From Candidatus Omnitrophota bacterium (GTDB lineage Bacteria > Omnitrophota > Gorgyraeia > Gygaellales > Profunditerraquicolaceae): a stretch of DNA of 33,286 bases. The notes below the pieces were generated by a model. It was not told the origin of the DNA. It worked only from the letters and a program-made list of their open reading frames with translations, and did not search any database. This document shows, piece after piece, positions 17,189-25,687 of this stretch. Both the position numbers and the translations under genes were made by a program. Within the stretch, counting starts at the first letter, position 1, and every line of letters begins with the position of its first letter. The stretch is from NCBI GenBank assembly GCA_026387265.1, contig JAPLLZ010000027.1, positions 1 to 33,286 of the forward strand, given 5' to 3'.

Positions 17189-17873
17189 GGTAGCAAGTTT
17201 TTTTACATGTTTGCTACCCTTAAACTTTAGTCTTTTCTTAGGAAGAAGGCTGGGGGATCTGATTTATTTGTTTGACCGCCGGCATCGGGCGATTGCTTAT
17301 GCCAATATTAAAAAGACTGTTGCTGATAATTCGGATTATGCCTCAAGCGCCAGAATTACGCGTAAAACTTATCAAGCCTTTGGACAGAATCTGGTTGAGA
17401 TTTCTTTTATTCCCCGCATAAATAAACAGTATTTTGATAAGTATATTCAGATTGAGAATAAAAATTATATTAAGCAGGCTTTTGAAAGAGGCAAGGGATT
17501 AATTTTTCTTATTGTACATGAGGGTAACTGGGAGCTTTCCAATCTTATTTGTGCAAACTTGGGCATACCTTTTGTTTTATTTGTCCGTGATCAGGGTTTC
17601 CCCAGGTTAAATGCGCTACTTAATACCTATCGGCTTAAGCATGGAGCAAAAATCATTCATAAAGAAGCCGGAGTCAGGGAATTGATTGAGGTACTTAAGA
17701 ATAACCAATCAGTCGGCATGACTGTTGACCAGGGTGGTAAAAAGGGGCAGTTAGTTAACTTTTTTGGCAAAGAAGCTTCGATGTCGACAGGTGCGGTTAA
17801 AATGGCACTGAAGTATGATTGTGCGATAATTCCTGTTTTTAATTCTGGATCAGATGTTTACCGTAACCCGTAG
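17142..17873 (+). pseudogene. Lysophospholipid (lipid A) acyltransferase, LpxL/HtrB-like, interrupted by a frame change near its 3' end
   Basis: IFLIVHEGNWELSNLICANLGIPFVLFVRDQGFPRLNALLNTYR ... VGMTVDQGGKKGQLVNFFGKEASMSTGAVKMALKYDCAIIPVF; stops at 17873. The typical family C-terminus (LQRLINLYEKYIRQYPHEFLWTYKIYKYSK) continues in another frame. Confidence 0.75.
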
Positions 17874-19032
17874 CGCAGATTCTGGAAATGATCTCCATCA
17901 TAATTTACAAAGATTAATTAATCTTTATGAAAAATATATCCGGCAGTATCCACATGAATTCCTTTGGACTTATAAGATATATAAGTACAGCAAGGAAAGA
18001 GAGGTTTTAATTATTTCAGATGGTAAGACCGGGCATTTACGCCAATCTGAGGGAGCAGCGAAGTTAATCATTCAGCAGTTAGCAGTCCGTGGGATAAGGG
18101 CTCGATTGATTATGCGCGAAGTAAAATTTCGCTCAACTTTATCAGGTTATTTTTTGGGTTGGATGGCTAAATTTAGCGGTAAATACCAGGGGCACGGCTG
18201 CGGGATGCGTTATTTGCGCCATGCTTTAAATCCTAAAAGTTGGCAGGAATTAATGAATTCCAGGCCGGATATTGTTATTTCCGCAGGGAGCTCTACTGGT
18301 GTGGTTAATTATCTTTTGGCCAAAGAAAATCAGGCTAAATCTGTGGTGTTGATGCGGCCGGGGAACTTAAGTTTGAGAAAAATTAATTTAGTAATTATCC
18401 CTCGCCATGACAAGCCGCCTAAGAGAAGTAATGTGGTAATTACTGAAGGAGCGCTTAATTTAATCGATAAAGAGTATTTAATTCAAAGAACTAAGAGCCT
18501 AGAGCAGTCCGGGTTACTGCAGGGTCGGCTACTTAATTCCTGTATCGGAGTATTGATTGGAGGTAATAGCAAGAAATTTTCTCTGAGTCCAGAGGCTGTT
18601 GTGGGTTTAATAAAAGAAATTAAGAAATCCGCCGAAGATTTAGATGCGGATATTCTGATTTCGACATCCCGCCGGAGTTCTTTGGAAGTAGAGGAAGTTA
18701 TTAAAAATGAGTTTGCTAATTATGCGCGTTGTAAACTTCTAGTGATTGCGCGCCAGAATAGCAACCCGGATGTTGTAGGCGGGATACTGGGGTTAAGTAG
18801 TGTAATCGTTATTTCTCCGGATAGTATCTCTATGGTTTCTGAAGCGGTGAGTGCCGAAAAATATGTGGTAGTTTTTAAGTCCGATAATCTTAGTGCTAAG
18901 CACCAGAATTTTCTGAAGAACTATCAAAATAAAAAGTATATCTATATGGAGCAGGCTAAAAATTTATCTTTACGGATTAATCAATTACTGCAAGATAAGC
19001 CGCAGATTAATTCTCCAAAAGATAAAATTTAA
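17854..19032 (+). CDS. Acyltransferase C-terminal tail fused to an ELM1-like (DUF1022) putative sugar-nucleotide-processing domain
   Basis: First ~50 codons are the acyltransferase tail; then VLIISDGKTGHLRQSEGAAKLI ... ISAGSSTGVVNYLLAKENQAKSVVLMRPG ... IGVLIGGNSKKFSLSPEAV ... SPDSISMVSEAVSAEKYVVVF. Confidence 0.65.
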   Translation: MFTVTRSADSGNDLHHNLQRLINLYEKYIRQYPHEFLWTYKIYKYSKEREVLIISDGKTGHLRQSEGAAKLIIQQLAVRGIRARLIMREVKFRSTLSGYFLGWMAKFSGKYQGHGCGMRYLRHALNPKSWQELMNSRPDIVISAGSSTGVVNYLLAKENQAKSVVLMRPGNLSLRKINLVIIPRHDKPPKRSNVVITEGALNLIDKEYLIQRTKSLEQSGLLQGRLLNSCIGVLIGGNSKKFSLSPEAVVGLIKEIKKSAEDLDADILISTSRRSSLEVEEVIKNEFANYARCKLLVIARQNSNPDVVGGILGLSSVIVISPDSISMVSEAVSAEKYVVVFKSDNLSAKHQNFLKNYQNKKYIYMEQAKNLSLRINQLLQDKPQINSPKDKI

Positions 19033-19136
19033 AAGTTGTAGAGGGTTTAAACAAGATACTATGAGCCTCGTTGTTTCTCATGATATTTAGTTATAGGGGT
19101 GCAATGGGGTAAAAGTAAGATAAGGAGATGTAGCGG

Positions 19137-21230
19137 GTGAAAATATTACAAATATTACCAGAACTTAATGTTGGCGGGGTTGAAACCGGCACACTGGATC
19201 TTTCCAAATATTTGGTTCGCCTGGGGCATAAATCTGTAGTGGTTTCTGCCGGGGGAGCCTTAGTTAAAGAATTAGAGGCTGGCGGGGCTAAGCATTATAT
19301 TCTGGCAGTAAATAAGAAATCGATTATTTCCATGTTTAAGCAGGTTCCCAAATTAGTGGAAATAATTAAAAAAGAAGAAATTGATATTGTGCATGCTCGT
19401 TCAAGGGTCCCGGCTTGGATTGCTTTTTTTGCCTGCCGCCAAACTCGGGCAATATTAGTTACTACTTGTCATGGTTATTATAAAAAACATTTTTTTAGCG
19501 TAGTCATGGGATGGGCAAAAAGAGTAATTGTACTAAGTAACGTAATTGCCCGGCACATGATTGAAGATTTCTCTGTGCCGCATGATCGGATTAAACTTGT
19601 TCCACGTAGTGTGGATTTGGAAAAATTTAAATATTTGGATCCGAAAAAAAAGAGAAAAGAAGATTTTAATGTCGGCATTATCGGTCGGATCACTCCTTTA
19701 AAAGGGCACCTGCATTTTATTAAAGCAATGGCGCGTATTTCCAGGTTGGTCCCCCGCTTAAAGATTTGGATTGTCGGGGATGCTCTGGCTTCTAAGGAGG
19801 CGTATAAAGAAGAGCTGCAGATTTTAGTGCGCCGGTTGGGTTTATGGCATTGTACGGAGTTTTTGGGTACGCAGCGGGATATCCCCGGGATATTAGAGCA
19901 TTTGGATCTAGTGGTTTTAGCCACGACTACCCACGAGGCTTTTGGCCGGGTAGTGGTTGAGGCACAAGCCGCTGGCGTTCCAGTGGTGGCCACGAAAGTC
20001 GGGGGAGTAATTGATATTATTGAGGATGGTAAAAATGGGCTATTGGTGCCTCCGGCAGATGCTAAGTGTATGGCCGAGGCAATCATGCGTATCTATAAAG
20101 ATGCGCAATTTGCCAGGGATCTGGCGGAAAATGCTTATGCCAAGGTTAAAGAAAAATACAATGTGGAATTGATGGTAAAAAATACCTTAGATGTATACCG
20201 GGAAGTTTTAAATAATTTTAAAATTCTGGTAATTAAATTTAGTTCTTTGGGGGATGTGATTCTTTCTACGGCGGCGCTGCGGGCGATCCGGGAAAAGTTT
20301 CCTCAAAACAATTATAAAATAAGCTTTTTAGTCGGGGAAGAATCCAAAGATATACTTCTGCGGTGTCCATATATCGATGAATTGCTGGTTTGTGATTTAA
20401 AAAATAAAGATAAAGGCCTGGCTGGCTTATGGAATATCGGGCGTATTTTAAGAAAAAAGAATTTTGATTTGGTTATTGATTTACAGAATAGCCGTGCCAG
20501 CCATATTTTAGCTTACTTGAGCGGCTGCATTAACCGTTATGGCTATAATAATAAGAAATTTTCTTTCCTGCTCAATCATACTATTTCTGACCAGAAGCCA
20601 GCGATTGATCCGGTTACTCATCAGTTCAGAGTTTTAAAAATGCTGGGGATTGATTTATTAAATAATGCCTTGGAGCTTTGGCCATCCAATGAAGATCAAA
20701 AAGCAATAGATGAATTGCTCAACGCCCAATGGTTAAGTCAGGCGCAGAAGGTGGTAGGTATTAATATTAGCGCTTCTCAAAGATGGGGCACTAAACTTTG
20801 GCCGTTGGAATATCTAGTCTGCTTATGTGAAGAGTTGGGATTGAAGGATATCCGTGTGATTATTACCGGCACGGCTAGTGATCAGGCGATGGCGAGCATG
20901 CTGATTAATTCCTTAAAGAATACGAAAATTATCAATGCTTGTGGAAAAACGAATATTAATGAATTGGCGGTGTTAATTAAGAAATGCCAGGTTTTTATCT
21001 CCGCTGATTCTTCGCCTTTACATATTGCTTCTTGCGTCGGTACTCCGTTTATTGCCTTGTTTGGCCCTACTGATGCCCGCCGGCATCTTCCGCCTGGAAA
21101 GAATTATGTGGTGATGGATAAAAAATTGCCCTGCAGCCCTTGCTATAAAACTAAATGCCGTACTAAGCGCTGCATGATGCAGATTAGCCCGGCGGAAGTG
21201 TTTGAGGCGGTAATGAAGTTGTTGAAATAA
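19137..21230 (+). CDS. GT4 glycosyltransferase-GT9 heptosyltransferase fusion (GTG start)
   Basis: N half GT4: LNVGGVETGTLDLSKYL ... TTTHEAFGRVVVEAQAAGVPVVATKVGG; C half GT9: ILVIKFSSLGDVILSTAALRAIREKFP ... FISADSSPLHIASCVGTPFIALFGPTDARRHLPPGKNY. Confidence 0.88.
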   Translation: MKILQILPELNVGGVETGTLDLSKYLVRLGHKSVVVSAGGALVKELEAGGAKHYILAVNKKSIISMFKQVPKLVEIIKKEEIDIVHARSRVPAWIAFFACRQTRAILVTTCHGYYKKHFFSVVMGWAKRVIVLSNVIARHMIEDFSVPHDRIKLVPRSVDLEKFKYLDPKKKRKEDFNVGIIGRITPLKGHLHFIKAMARISRLVPRLKIWIVGDALASKEAYKEELQILVRRLGLWHCTEFLGTQRDIPGILEHLDLVVLATTTHEAFGRVVVEAQAAGVPVVATKVGGVIDIIEDGKNGLLVPPADAKCMAEAIMRIYKDAQFARDLAENAYAKVKEKYNVELMVKNTLDVYREVLNNFKILVIKFSSLGDVILSTAALRAIREKFPQNNYKISFLVGEESKDILLRCPYIDELLVCDLKNKDKGLAGLWNIGRILRKKNFDLVIDLQNSRASHILAYLSGCINRYGYNNKKFSFLLNHTISDQKPAIDPVTHQFRVLKMLGIDLLNNALELWPSNEDQKAIDELLNAQWLSQAQKVVGINISASQRWGTKLWPLEYLVCLCEELGLKDIRVIITGTASDQAMASMLINSLKNTKIINACGKTNINELAVLIKKCQVFISADSSPLHIASCVGTPFIALFGPTDARRHLPPGKNYVVMDKKLPCSPCYKTKCRTKRCMMQISPAEVFEAVMKLLK

Positions 21231-21273
21231 ACAGAAGGTGTCGGGAGTGAATAGATTTAAGCCGTAAGTCTTA

Positions 21274-21298
21274 AGTTGTAAGCTTAAAGCTTACAACT
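21274..21298. repeat. Perfect palindrome agttgtaagctt-a-aagcttacaact upstream of a GT4 gene
   Basis: 12-bp perfect arms 21274-21285/21287-21298; flanking gtaagtcttaag shared with 11864-11875. Confidence 0.75.
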
Positions 21299-21339
21299 AA
21301 TTTAACGTGTTAATTAAAGAAAAAAGTGCGATGAATATA

Positions 21340-22437
21340 CTTTTTATTGCTAACCATCTTAATGTAGGCGGTATAACCAGCTATTTATTTACTTTGGCCA
21401 GTGGGCTTAAGAATAAGGGGCATGAGGTTTATCTGGCCTCCAGCGGCGGAGAGCTAGAAGAAAAATTTATTCAATCCGGAATTAAAATTTTAAAAGTATC
21501 TTTAAAAACAAAAAATGAAGTTAGTCCGAAGATATTTTTTAGCTTTTGGAAGCTAAAAAAGATTATCCGTAAATACAATATTGACTTAATCCATTCGCAT
21601 AGCCGCACTACTCAGGTTTTAGGTGATTGGCTGGGCCGTGTTTTAGTTAAGCCGCATATTTTTACCTGCCATGGTTTTTTTAAACCAAAATTATTCCGGA
21701 GGATTTTTGGTTGCTGGGGGAGGAAAGTAATTGTGATCAGCCAGCAGGTAAAAGAGCACTTAATCGCGGATTTTAAGCTCAATGAAAATAAAATCAGCGT
21801 TATTCATAACGGTATAGACACAAAAAAATTTGGTGATTATTCTCGACGCGATAATCTGCGTGCGCAGTTAGGCATGCAGAATGATTTTATCGTAGGCATT
21901 ATTGCCCGTTTATCCGATGTTAAGGGCCATATTTATCTTATTCAAGCGTTACCGCAAGTCATGAAGAAATTTCCAAACACTAAGTTGTTGATTGTCGGCC
22001 AGGGAAAGACTAGGGATGTTTTGTTTAAAAAATCACGGGATTTAGGCCTGGAACAAAATATTATATTTATTCCGGAAGCTAAAAATACGCAAGAGTTGTT
22101 GGCGGCGATGGATATTTTTGTGATGCCTTCATTACAGGAGGGGTTAGGATTAGCTTTAATGGAGGCAATGGCGCAGGGGCTGGCGGTAGTGGGTTCAGCC
22201 GTAGGAGGAATTAAAACCTTGATTCAGGATAAACAGAATGGTTTGTTAGTTGAGCCGGCAAATGTTGCGGCTTTGTCGCAAGCCATTATTGTGTTATTGG
22301 GCGATTTGCAGTTACGCCGTAATTTAGGTGCTCAGGCCCGTAAATTTATTTGTGCTAATTTTTCTCAAGTGGAAATGGTGGATAAGACTGAAATTATTTA
22401 TCAGGAGTCTTTAAATAATATCCAGACAGGAGCATAA
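21340..22437 (+). CDS. Glycosyltransferase family 4
   Basis: MNILFIANHLNVGGITSYLFTLASGLKNKGHEVYLAS ... MPSLQEGLGLALMEAMAQGLAVVGSAVGG. Internal ATG matches the family start better than 21307. Confidence 0.87.
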   Translation, partial: LFIANHLNVGGITSYLFTLASGLKNKGHEVYLASSGGELEEKFIQSGIKILKVSLKTKNEVSPKIFFSFWKLKKIIRKYNIDLIHSHSRTTQVLGDWLGRVLVKPHIFTCHGFFKPKLFRRIFGCWGRKVIVISQQVKEHLIADFKLNENKISVIHNGIDTKKFGDYSRRDNLRAQLGMQNDFIVGIIARLSDVKGHIYLIQALPQVMKKFPNTKLLIVGQGKTRDVLFKKSRDLGLEQNIIFIPEAKNTQELLAAMDIFVMPSLQEGLGLALMEAMAQGLAVVGSAVGGIKTLIQDKQNGLLVEPANVAALSQAIIVLLGDLQLRRNLGAQARKFICANFSQVEMVDKTEIIYQESLNNIQTGA

Positions 22438-22438
22438 A

Positions 22439-23491
22439 ATGAGTGAAAAACTAAAAACCAAGCGTACGCTTATTTTTAATGTTAACTGGCTAGGTGATGT
22501 TCTATTTTCCAGCGCTACCATCAGAAACATCCGTAGAAACTATCCGGATAACTATATTGCCTGTGTAATTCCCAGCCGCTGCTATCCTATATTAAAAGGC
22601 AATCCATATTTAGATGAGGTAATTATTTTTGATGAGCATGACCGGCATAGGGGTATGTTGGATAAACTGAATTTTGTTAATTTGCTTAAAAAAAAGAAAT
22701 TTGACACTGTATTTTTATTGCATCGCTCATTTAGCCGGGCACTTATCTGTCGACTGGCCGGGATTAAGCAGAGGATCGGCCACTATACTAAAAAGCGTGC
22801 ATTTCTATTAACTAAAAAAATTATCCCTCCCAAAAGAGATTCCGTGCATCGTATTGATTACTACCTGGATGTGATTGAAAAAGCGGGCCTGCGTATTGAA
22901 GACCGCTATTTAGATTTTTTTGTCAGCCCGGAGGATGAGCAGCAGGTGGATAGTTTTTTCAAAAAAAATTCGATTACCCAGGAAGATTTTGTAGTAGCGC
23001 TTAATCCTGGTGGGAATTGGTTTCCTAAACGTTGGCCGCCGGATTATTGGGCGCTTTTAGCGGATAGATTAATCGGTGAAATTGGGGCCAAAGTAATTAT
23101 TACCGGCAGTATTTCAGATTTATTGCTGGCTACTCAGATTAAAGATGCGATGAGGCAGCTGCCATTAATTGCCTGTGGTGTTTTTAATATTAAACAATTG
23201 GGGGCGTTAGCTAAAAAAGCGGATCTATTTATTACTGCTGACACCGGGCCTTTACATATTGCTAATGCCGTGGGAGCTAAAAAAATAATTGCAATTTTTG
23301 GGCCTACGGCACAAAGTGTTACCGGGGCATATCCGCCTAATAATGTGGTTATCCTGCAAAAAGATGTCGGCTGCCCAATACCTTGTTATCAACTACGCTG
23401 TCCGGATAATCGCTGTATGAAGGCAGTTACTCCGGATGATGTTTTAAAACAAGTAGTTTCTATTAAAAATTCTGTTTTCAAATGTGATTAA
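22439..23491 (+). CDS. GT9 lipopolysaccharide heptosyltransferase (WaaF-like)
   Basis: TLIFNVNWLGDVLFSSATIRNIRRNYP ... NPGGNWFPKRWPPDYWALLADRL ... ITADTGPLHIANAVGAKKIIAIFGPT. Confidence 0.88.
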   Translation: MSEKLKTKRTLIFNVNWLGDVLFSSATIRNIRRNYPDNYIACVIPSRCYPILKGNPYLDEVIIFDEHDRHRGMLDKLNFVNLLKKKKFDTVFLLHRSFSRALICRLAGIKQRIGHYTKKRAFLLTKKIIPPKRDSVHRIDYYLDVIEKAGLRIEDRYLDFFVSPEDEQQVDSFFKKNSITQEDFVVALNPGGNWFPKRWPPDYWALLADRLIGEIGAKVIITGSISDLLLATQIKDAMRQLPLIACGVFNIKQLGALAKKADLFITADTGPLHIANAVGAKKIIAIFGPTAQSVTGAYPPNNVVILQKDVGCPIPCYQLRCPDNRCMKAVTPDDVLKQVVSIKNSVFKCD

Positions 23492-23573
23492 CCGATAGAA
23501 GAGAGCATGTTTTAAAAGATGAATACATCATTTTCTGATGGTTTGGGTTTAAATATATGAAAGGAAAAGCTGG

Positions 23574-25586
23574 GTGAAAATACTTTTTGTTACTTTAAGT
23601 AATATTGGTGATTGTATTTTGACCTTGCCAGTTTTGGATGGTTTACGTCAAAAATATCCAGACGCTGCGATTACCTGCTTAGTTCCTGCGCGCCCCGGGG
23701 AAATTTTTATTAATAATCCAGCAGTGAGCCAGGTGATCACTTTTAATAAACATGCGAAATTAACGGATAAAATAAAATTATTTTTTTCTTTAAGCAGAAT
23801 GAATTTTGATCTGGTTGTAGACCTGCGCAATAGTTTCTTTGGTGCTTTTTTACCGGCTAAACAAAGAAGCCTATTTTTCGGCCAGTTACTTTGGATTCCT
23901 GCCAAGATTAAACATATGCAGCAAAGGCATCTTTTCCGGGCCGGTATGTTTGATTATTCCAAGGGAAATAGAAAATATCAGTCATTGATTATTACTCAGC
24001 AAGATTCTGATTATATTAATCGTATTTTAACTGAACGGAATTTAGCTAAGAGTACTAAGTTGATGGTCATTGCTCCCGGGGCGCGCAGTCAGGTTAAATG
24101 TTGGGATAAACAAAACTTTAGCCAGCTGTGCAGCCAGTTGATTAAAGAGGGCAATCAGATTATTTTGGTGGGAGATCAGTTTGATCAGCCTGTGTGTGAT
24201 TATCTTGAGCAAGCTAATGGAGAGAAAATTATTAATCTTTGCGCTAAAACTAATCTTGGTCAATTAGCGGCTTTACTTAAACAATCACAACTTTTAATTA
24301 CTAATGATAGTGCGGTAATGCACTTGGCAAGTTATTTAAATGTTCCGGTGGTTGCTATATTTGGTCCTACCGATGAAAAGAAATACGGGCCCTGGTCAGA
24401 AAGAAGCATGGTAGTGAAAAAAGATGTATTCTGTCGTCCATGTGCAAAAGCCCAATGTCGGTTTGGTAATTTGAAATGCTTGGTTTGTATAAAGCCGCCC
24501 GATGTGCTTAGCCAAGTGAAGGCGATATTGGCTGGTAAGAAGGAAGCTATTGAACAAGGTTACCGTAGGATTCTTATTGTGCGTACTGACCGACTGGGAG
24601 ATGTGCTTTTATCTACGCCGGTAATTAAAGCTTTAAGGCAAAAATATCCACAAGCTTATATTTCAATGATGGTTTCTTCGTATACCCGGGAGGTGCTAGA
24701 GGGTAATCCGGATTTGGATGAAGTAATTGCGTTTGATAAAGATGCAAAGAATGCACAAGGTTGGTTATCGGATTTTAAATTTTCCAGGATGCTTGGAAAC
24801 AAGAAATTTGATTTAGCGATAGTTCTACATCCGACTAATCGCATGCATTTAATGATTTTTCTAGCCGGGATACCTAAGCGTCTAGGGTATGACCGTAAAT
24901 TTGGATTTTTACTTACGGATAGGATCAAACATACTAAACAGTATGGAGAAAAACATGAATCAGAGTATGCGCTAGATTTAGTAAGATTTTTGGGGATTGA
25001 GCCTGTGGATAAAAATTTATACATTCCGATAAAACAGGAATCTGAAAAGTGGGTTGAGGATTTATTCGGCCGGATGCAGATTAAGAATAATGATAAATTG
25101 TTAATAATCCATCCGACGGCCAGTTGTCCTTCCAGGATTTGGCCTGCAGAAAGATATGCCCAAGTGGCAGATTCCCTTGCTCAAAAGCATGGTTTTAAAG
25201 TAGTAATTGTTTCCGGTCCCGCAGATATTAAGAAATCTCAGGAAGTGATTAATAATATGCGTTTGCCGGCGCTAGATCTATCCGGAAAGACTTCCATCAG
25301 CCAACTAGCTAGTTTACTGAAAAGATGCCAGTTATTTATTTCAACTGATTCTGGCCCTATGCATGTTGCTACAGCAGTAGGTGCTGCGGTGATTACGATT
25401 TTTGGCCGTAGCCAGGCCGGGCTTAGCCCGCGGCGCTGGGGGCCATTAGGGGAAAAAAGCAGGGTTTTGTATAAAACTGTAGGTTGTACGGTTTGCCTGG
25501 CGCATAATTGTAAGAAAGATTTTGCTTGCCTTAAGGCTACTACGGTTGAAGATGTGCTGAAAGCGGCAGAGGAGATCTTGCTCTAA
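23574..25586 (+). CDS. Tandem GT9-GT9 heptosyltransferase fusion (GTG start)
   Basis: Domain 1: ILFVTLSNIGDCILTLPVLDGLRQKYP...ITNDSAVMHLASYLNVPVVAIFGPT; domain 2: ILIVRTDRLGDVLLSTPVIKALRQKYP...FISTDSGPMHVATAVGAAVITIFGRS. Confidence 0.87.
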   Translation: MKILFVTLSNIGDCILTLPVLDGLRQKYPDAAITCLVPARPGEIFINNPAVSQVITFNKHAKLTDKIKLFFSLSRMNFDLVVDLRNSFFGAFLPAKQRSLFFGQLLWIPAKIKHMQQRHLFRAGMFDYSKGNRKYQSLIITQQDSDYINRILTERNLAKSTKLMVIAPGARSQVKCWDKQNFSQLCSQLIKEGNQIILVGDQFDQPVCDYLEQANGEKIINLCAKTNLGQLAALLKQSQLLITNDSAVMHLASYLNVPVVAIFGPTDEKKYGPWSERSMVVKKDVFCRPCAKAQCRFGNLKCLVCIKPPDVLSQVKAILAGKKEAIEQGYRRILIVRTDRLGDVLLSTPVIKALRQKYPQAYISMMVSSYTREVLEGNPDLDEVIAFDKDAKNAQGWLSDFKFSRMLGNKKFDLAIVLHPTNRMHLMIFLAGIPKRLGYDRKFGFLLTDRIKHTKQYGEKHESEYALDLVRFLGIEPVDKNLYIPIKQESEKWVEDLFGRMQIKNNDKLLIIHPTASCPSRIWPAERYAQVADSLAQKHGFKVVIVSGPADIKKSQEVINNMRLPALDLSGKTSISQLASLLKRCQLFISTDSGPMHVATAVGAAVITIFGRSQAGLSPRRWGPLGEKSRVLYKTVGCTVCLAHNCKKDFACLKATTVEDVLKAAEEILL

Positions 25587-25651
25587 AATTCAGTTGTTTC
25601 TCATCTGATTTGAGCTCATAGGGACTGCGCTGGATAAAAGCTATAAGGTGC

Positions 25652-25679
25652 TTGCCTTTACTATAAATTATGGTACAAT
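25652..25679 (+). promoter_or_regulatory. Putative extended -10 promoter (TTGCCT-16-TACAAT with TGG upstream of -10)
   Basis: ttgcct 25652-25657, tggTACAAT with TACAAT 25674-25679; ATG at 25688. Confidence 0.55.
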
Positions 25680-25687
25680 TATTCTCT

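Noticed and set aside
19478-20086. 202-aa minus-strand ORF
   Set aside because: Antisense to the GT4 domain of 19137-21230; composition typical of shadow ORFs.
24656-25024. 122-aa minus ORF, and the similar 25540-25965 minus ORF
   Set aside because: Antisense to strongly supported GT9 and DHS-like coding regions; no family pattern.
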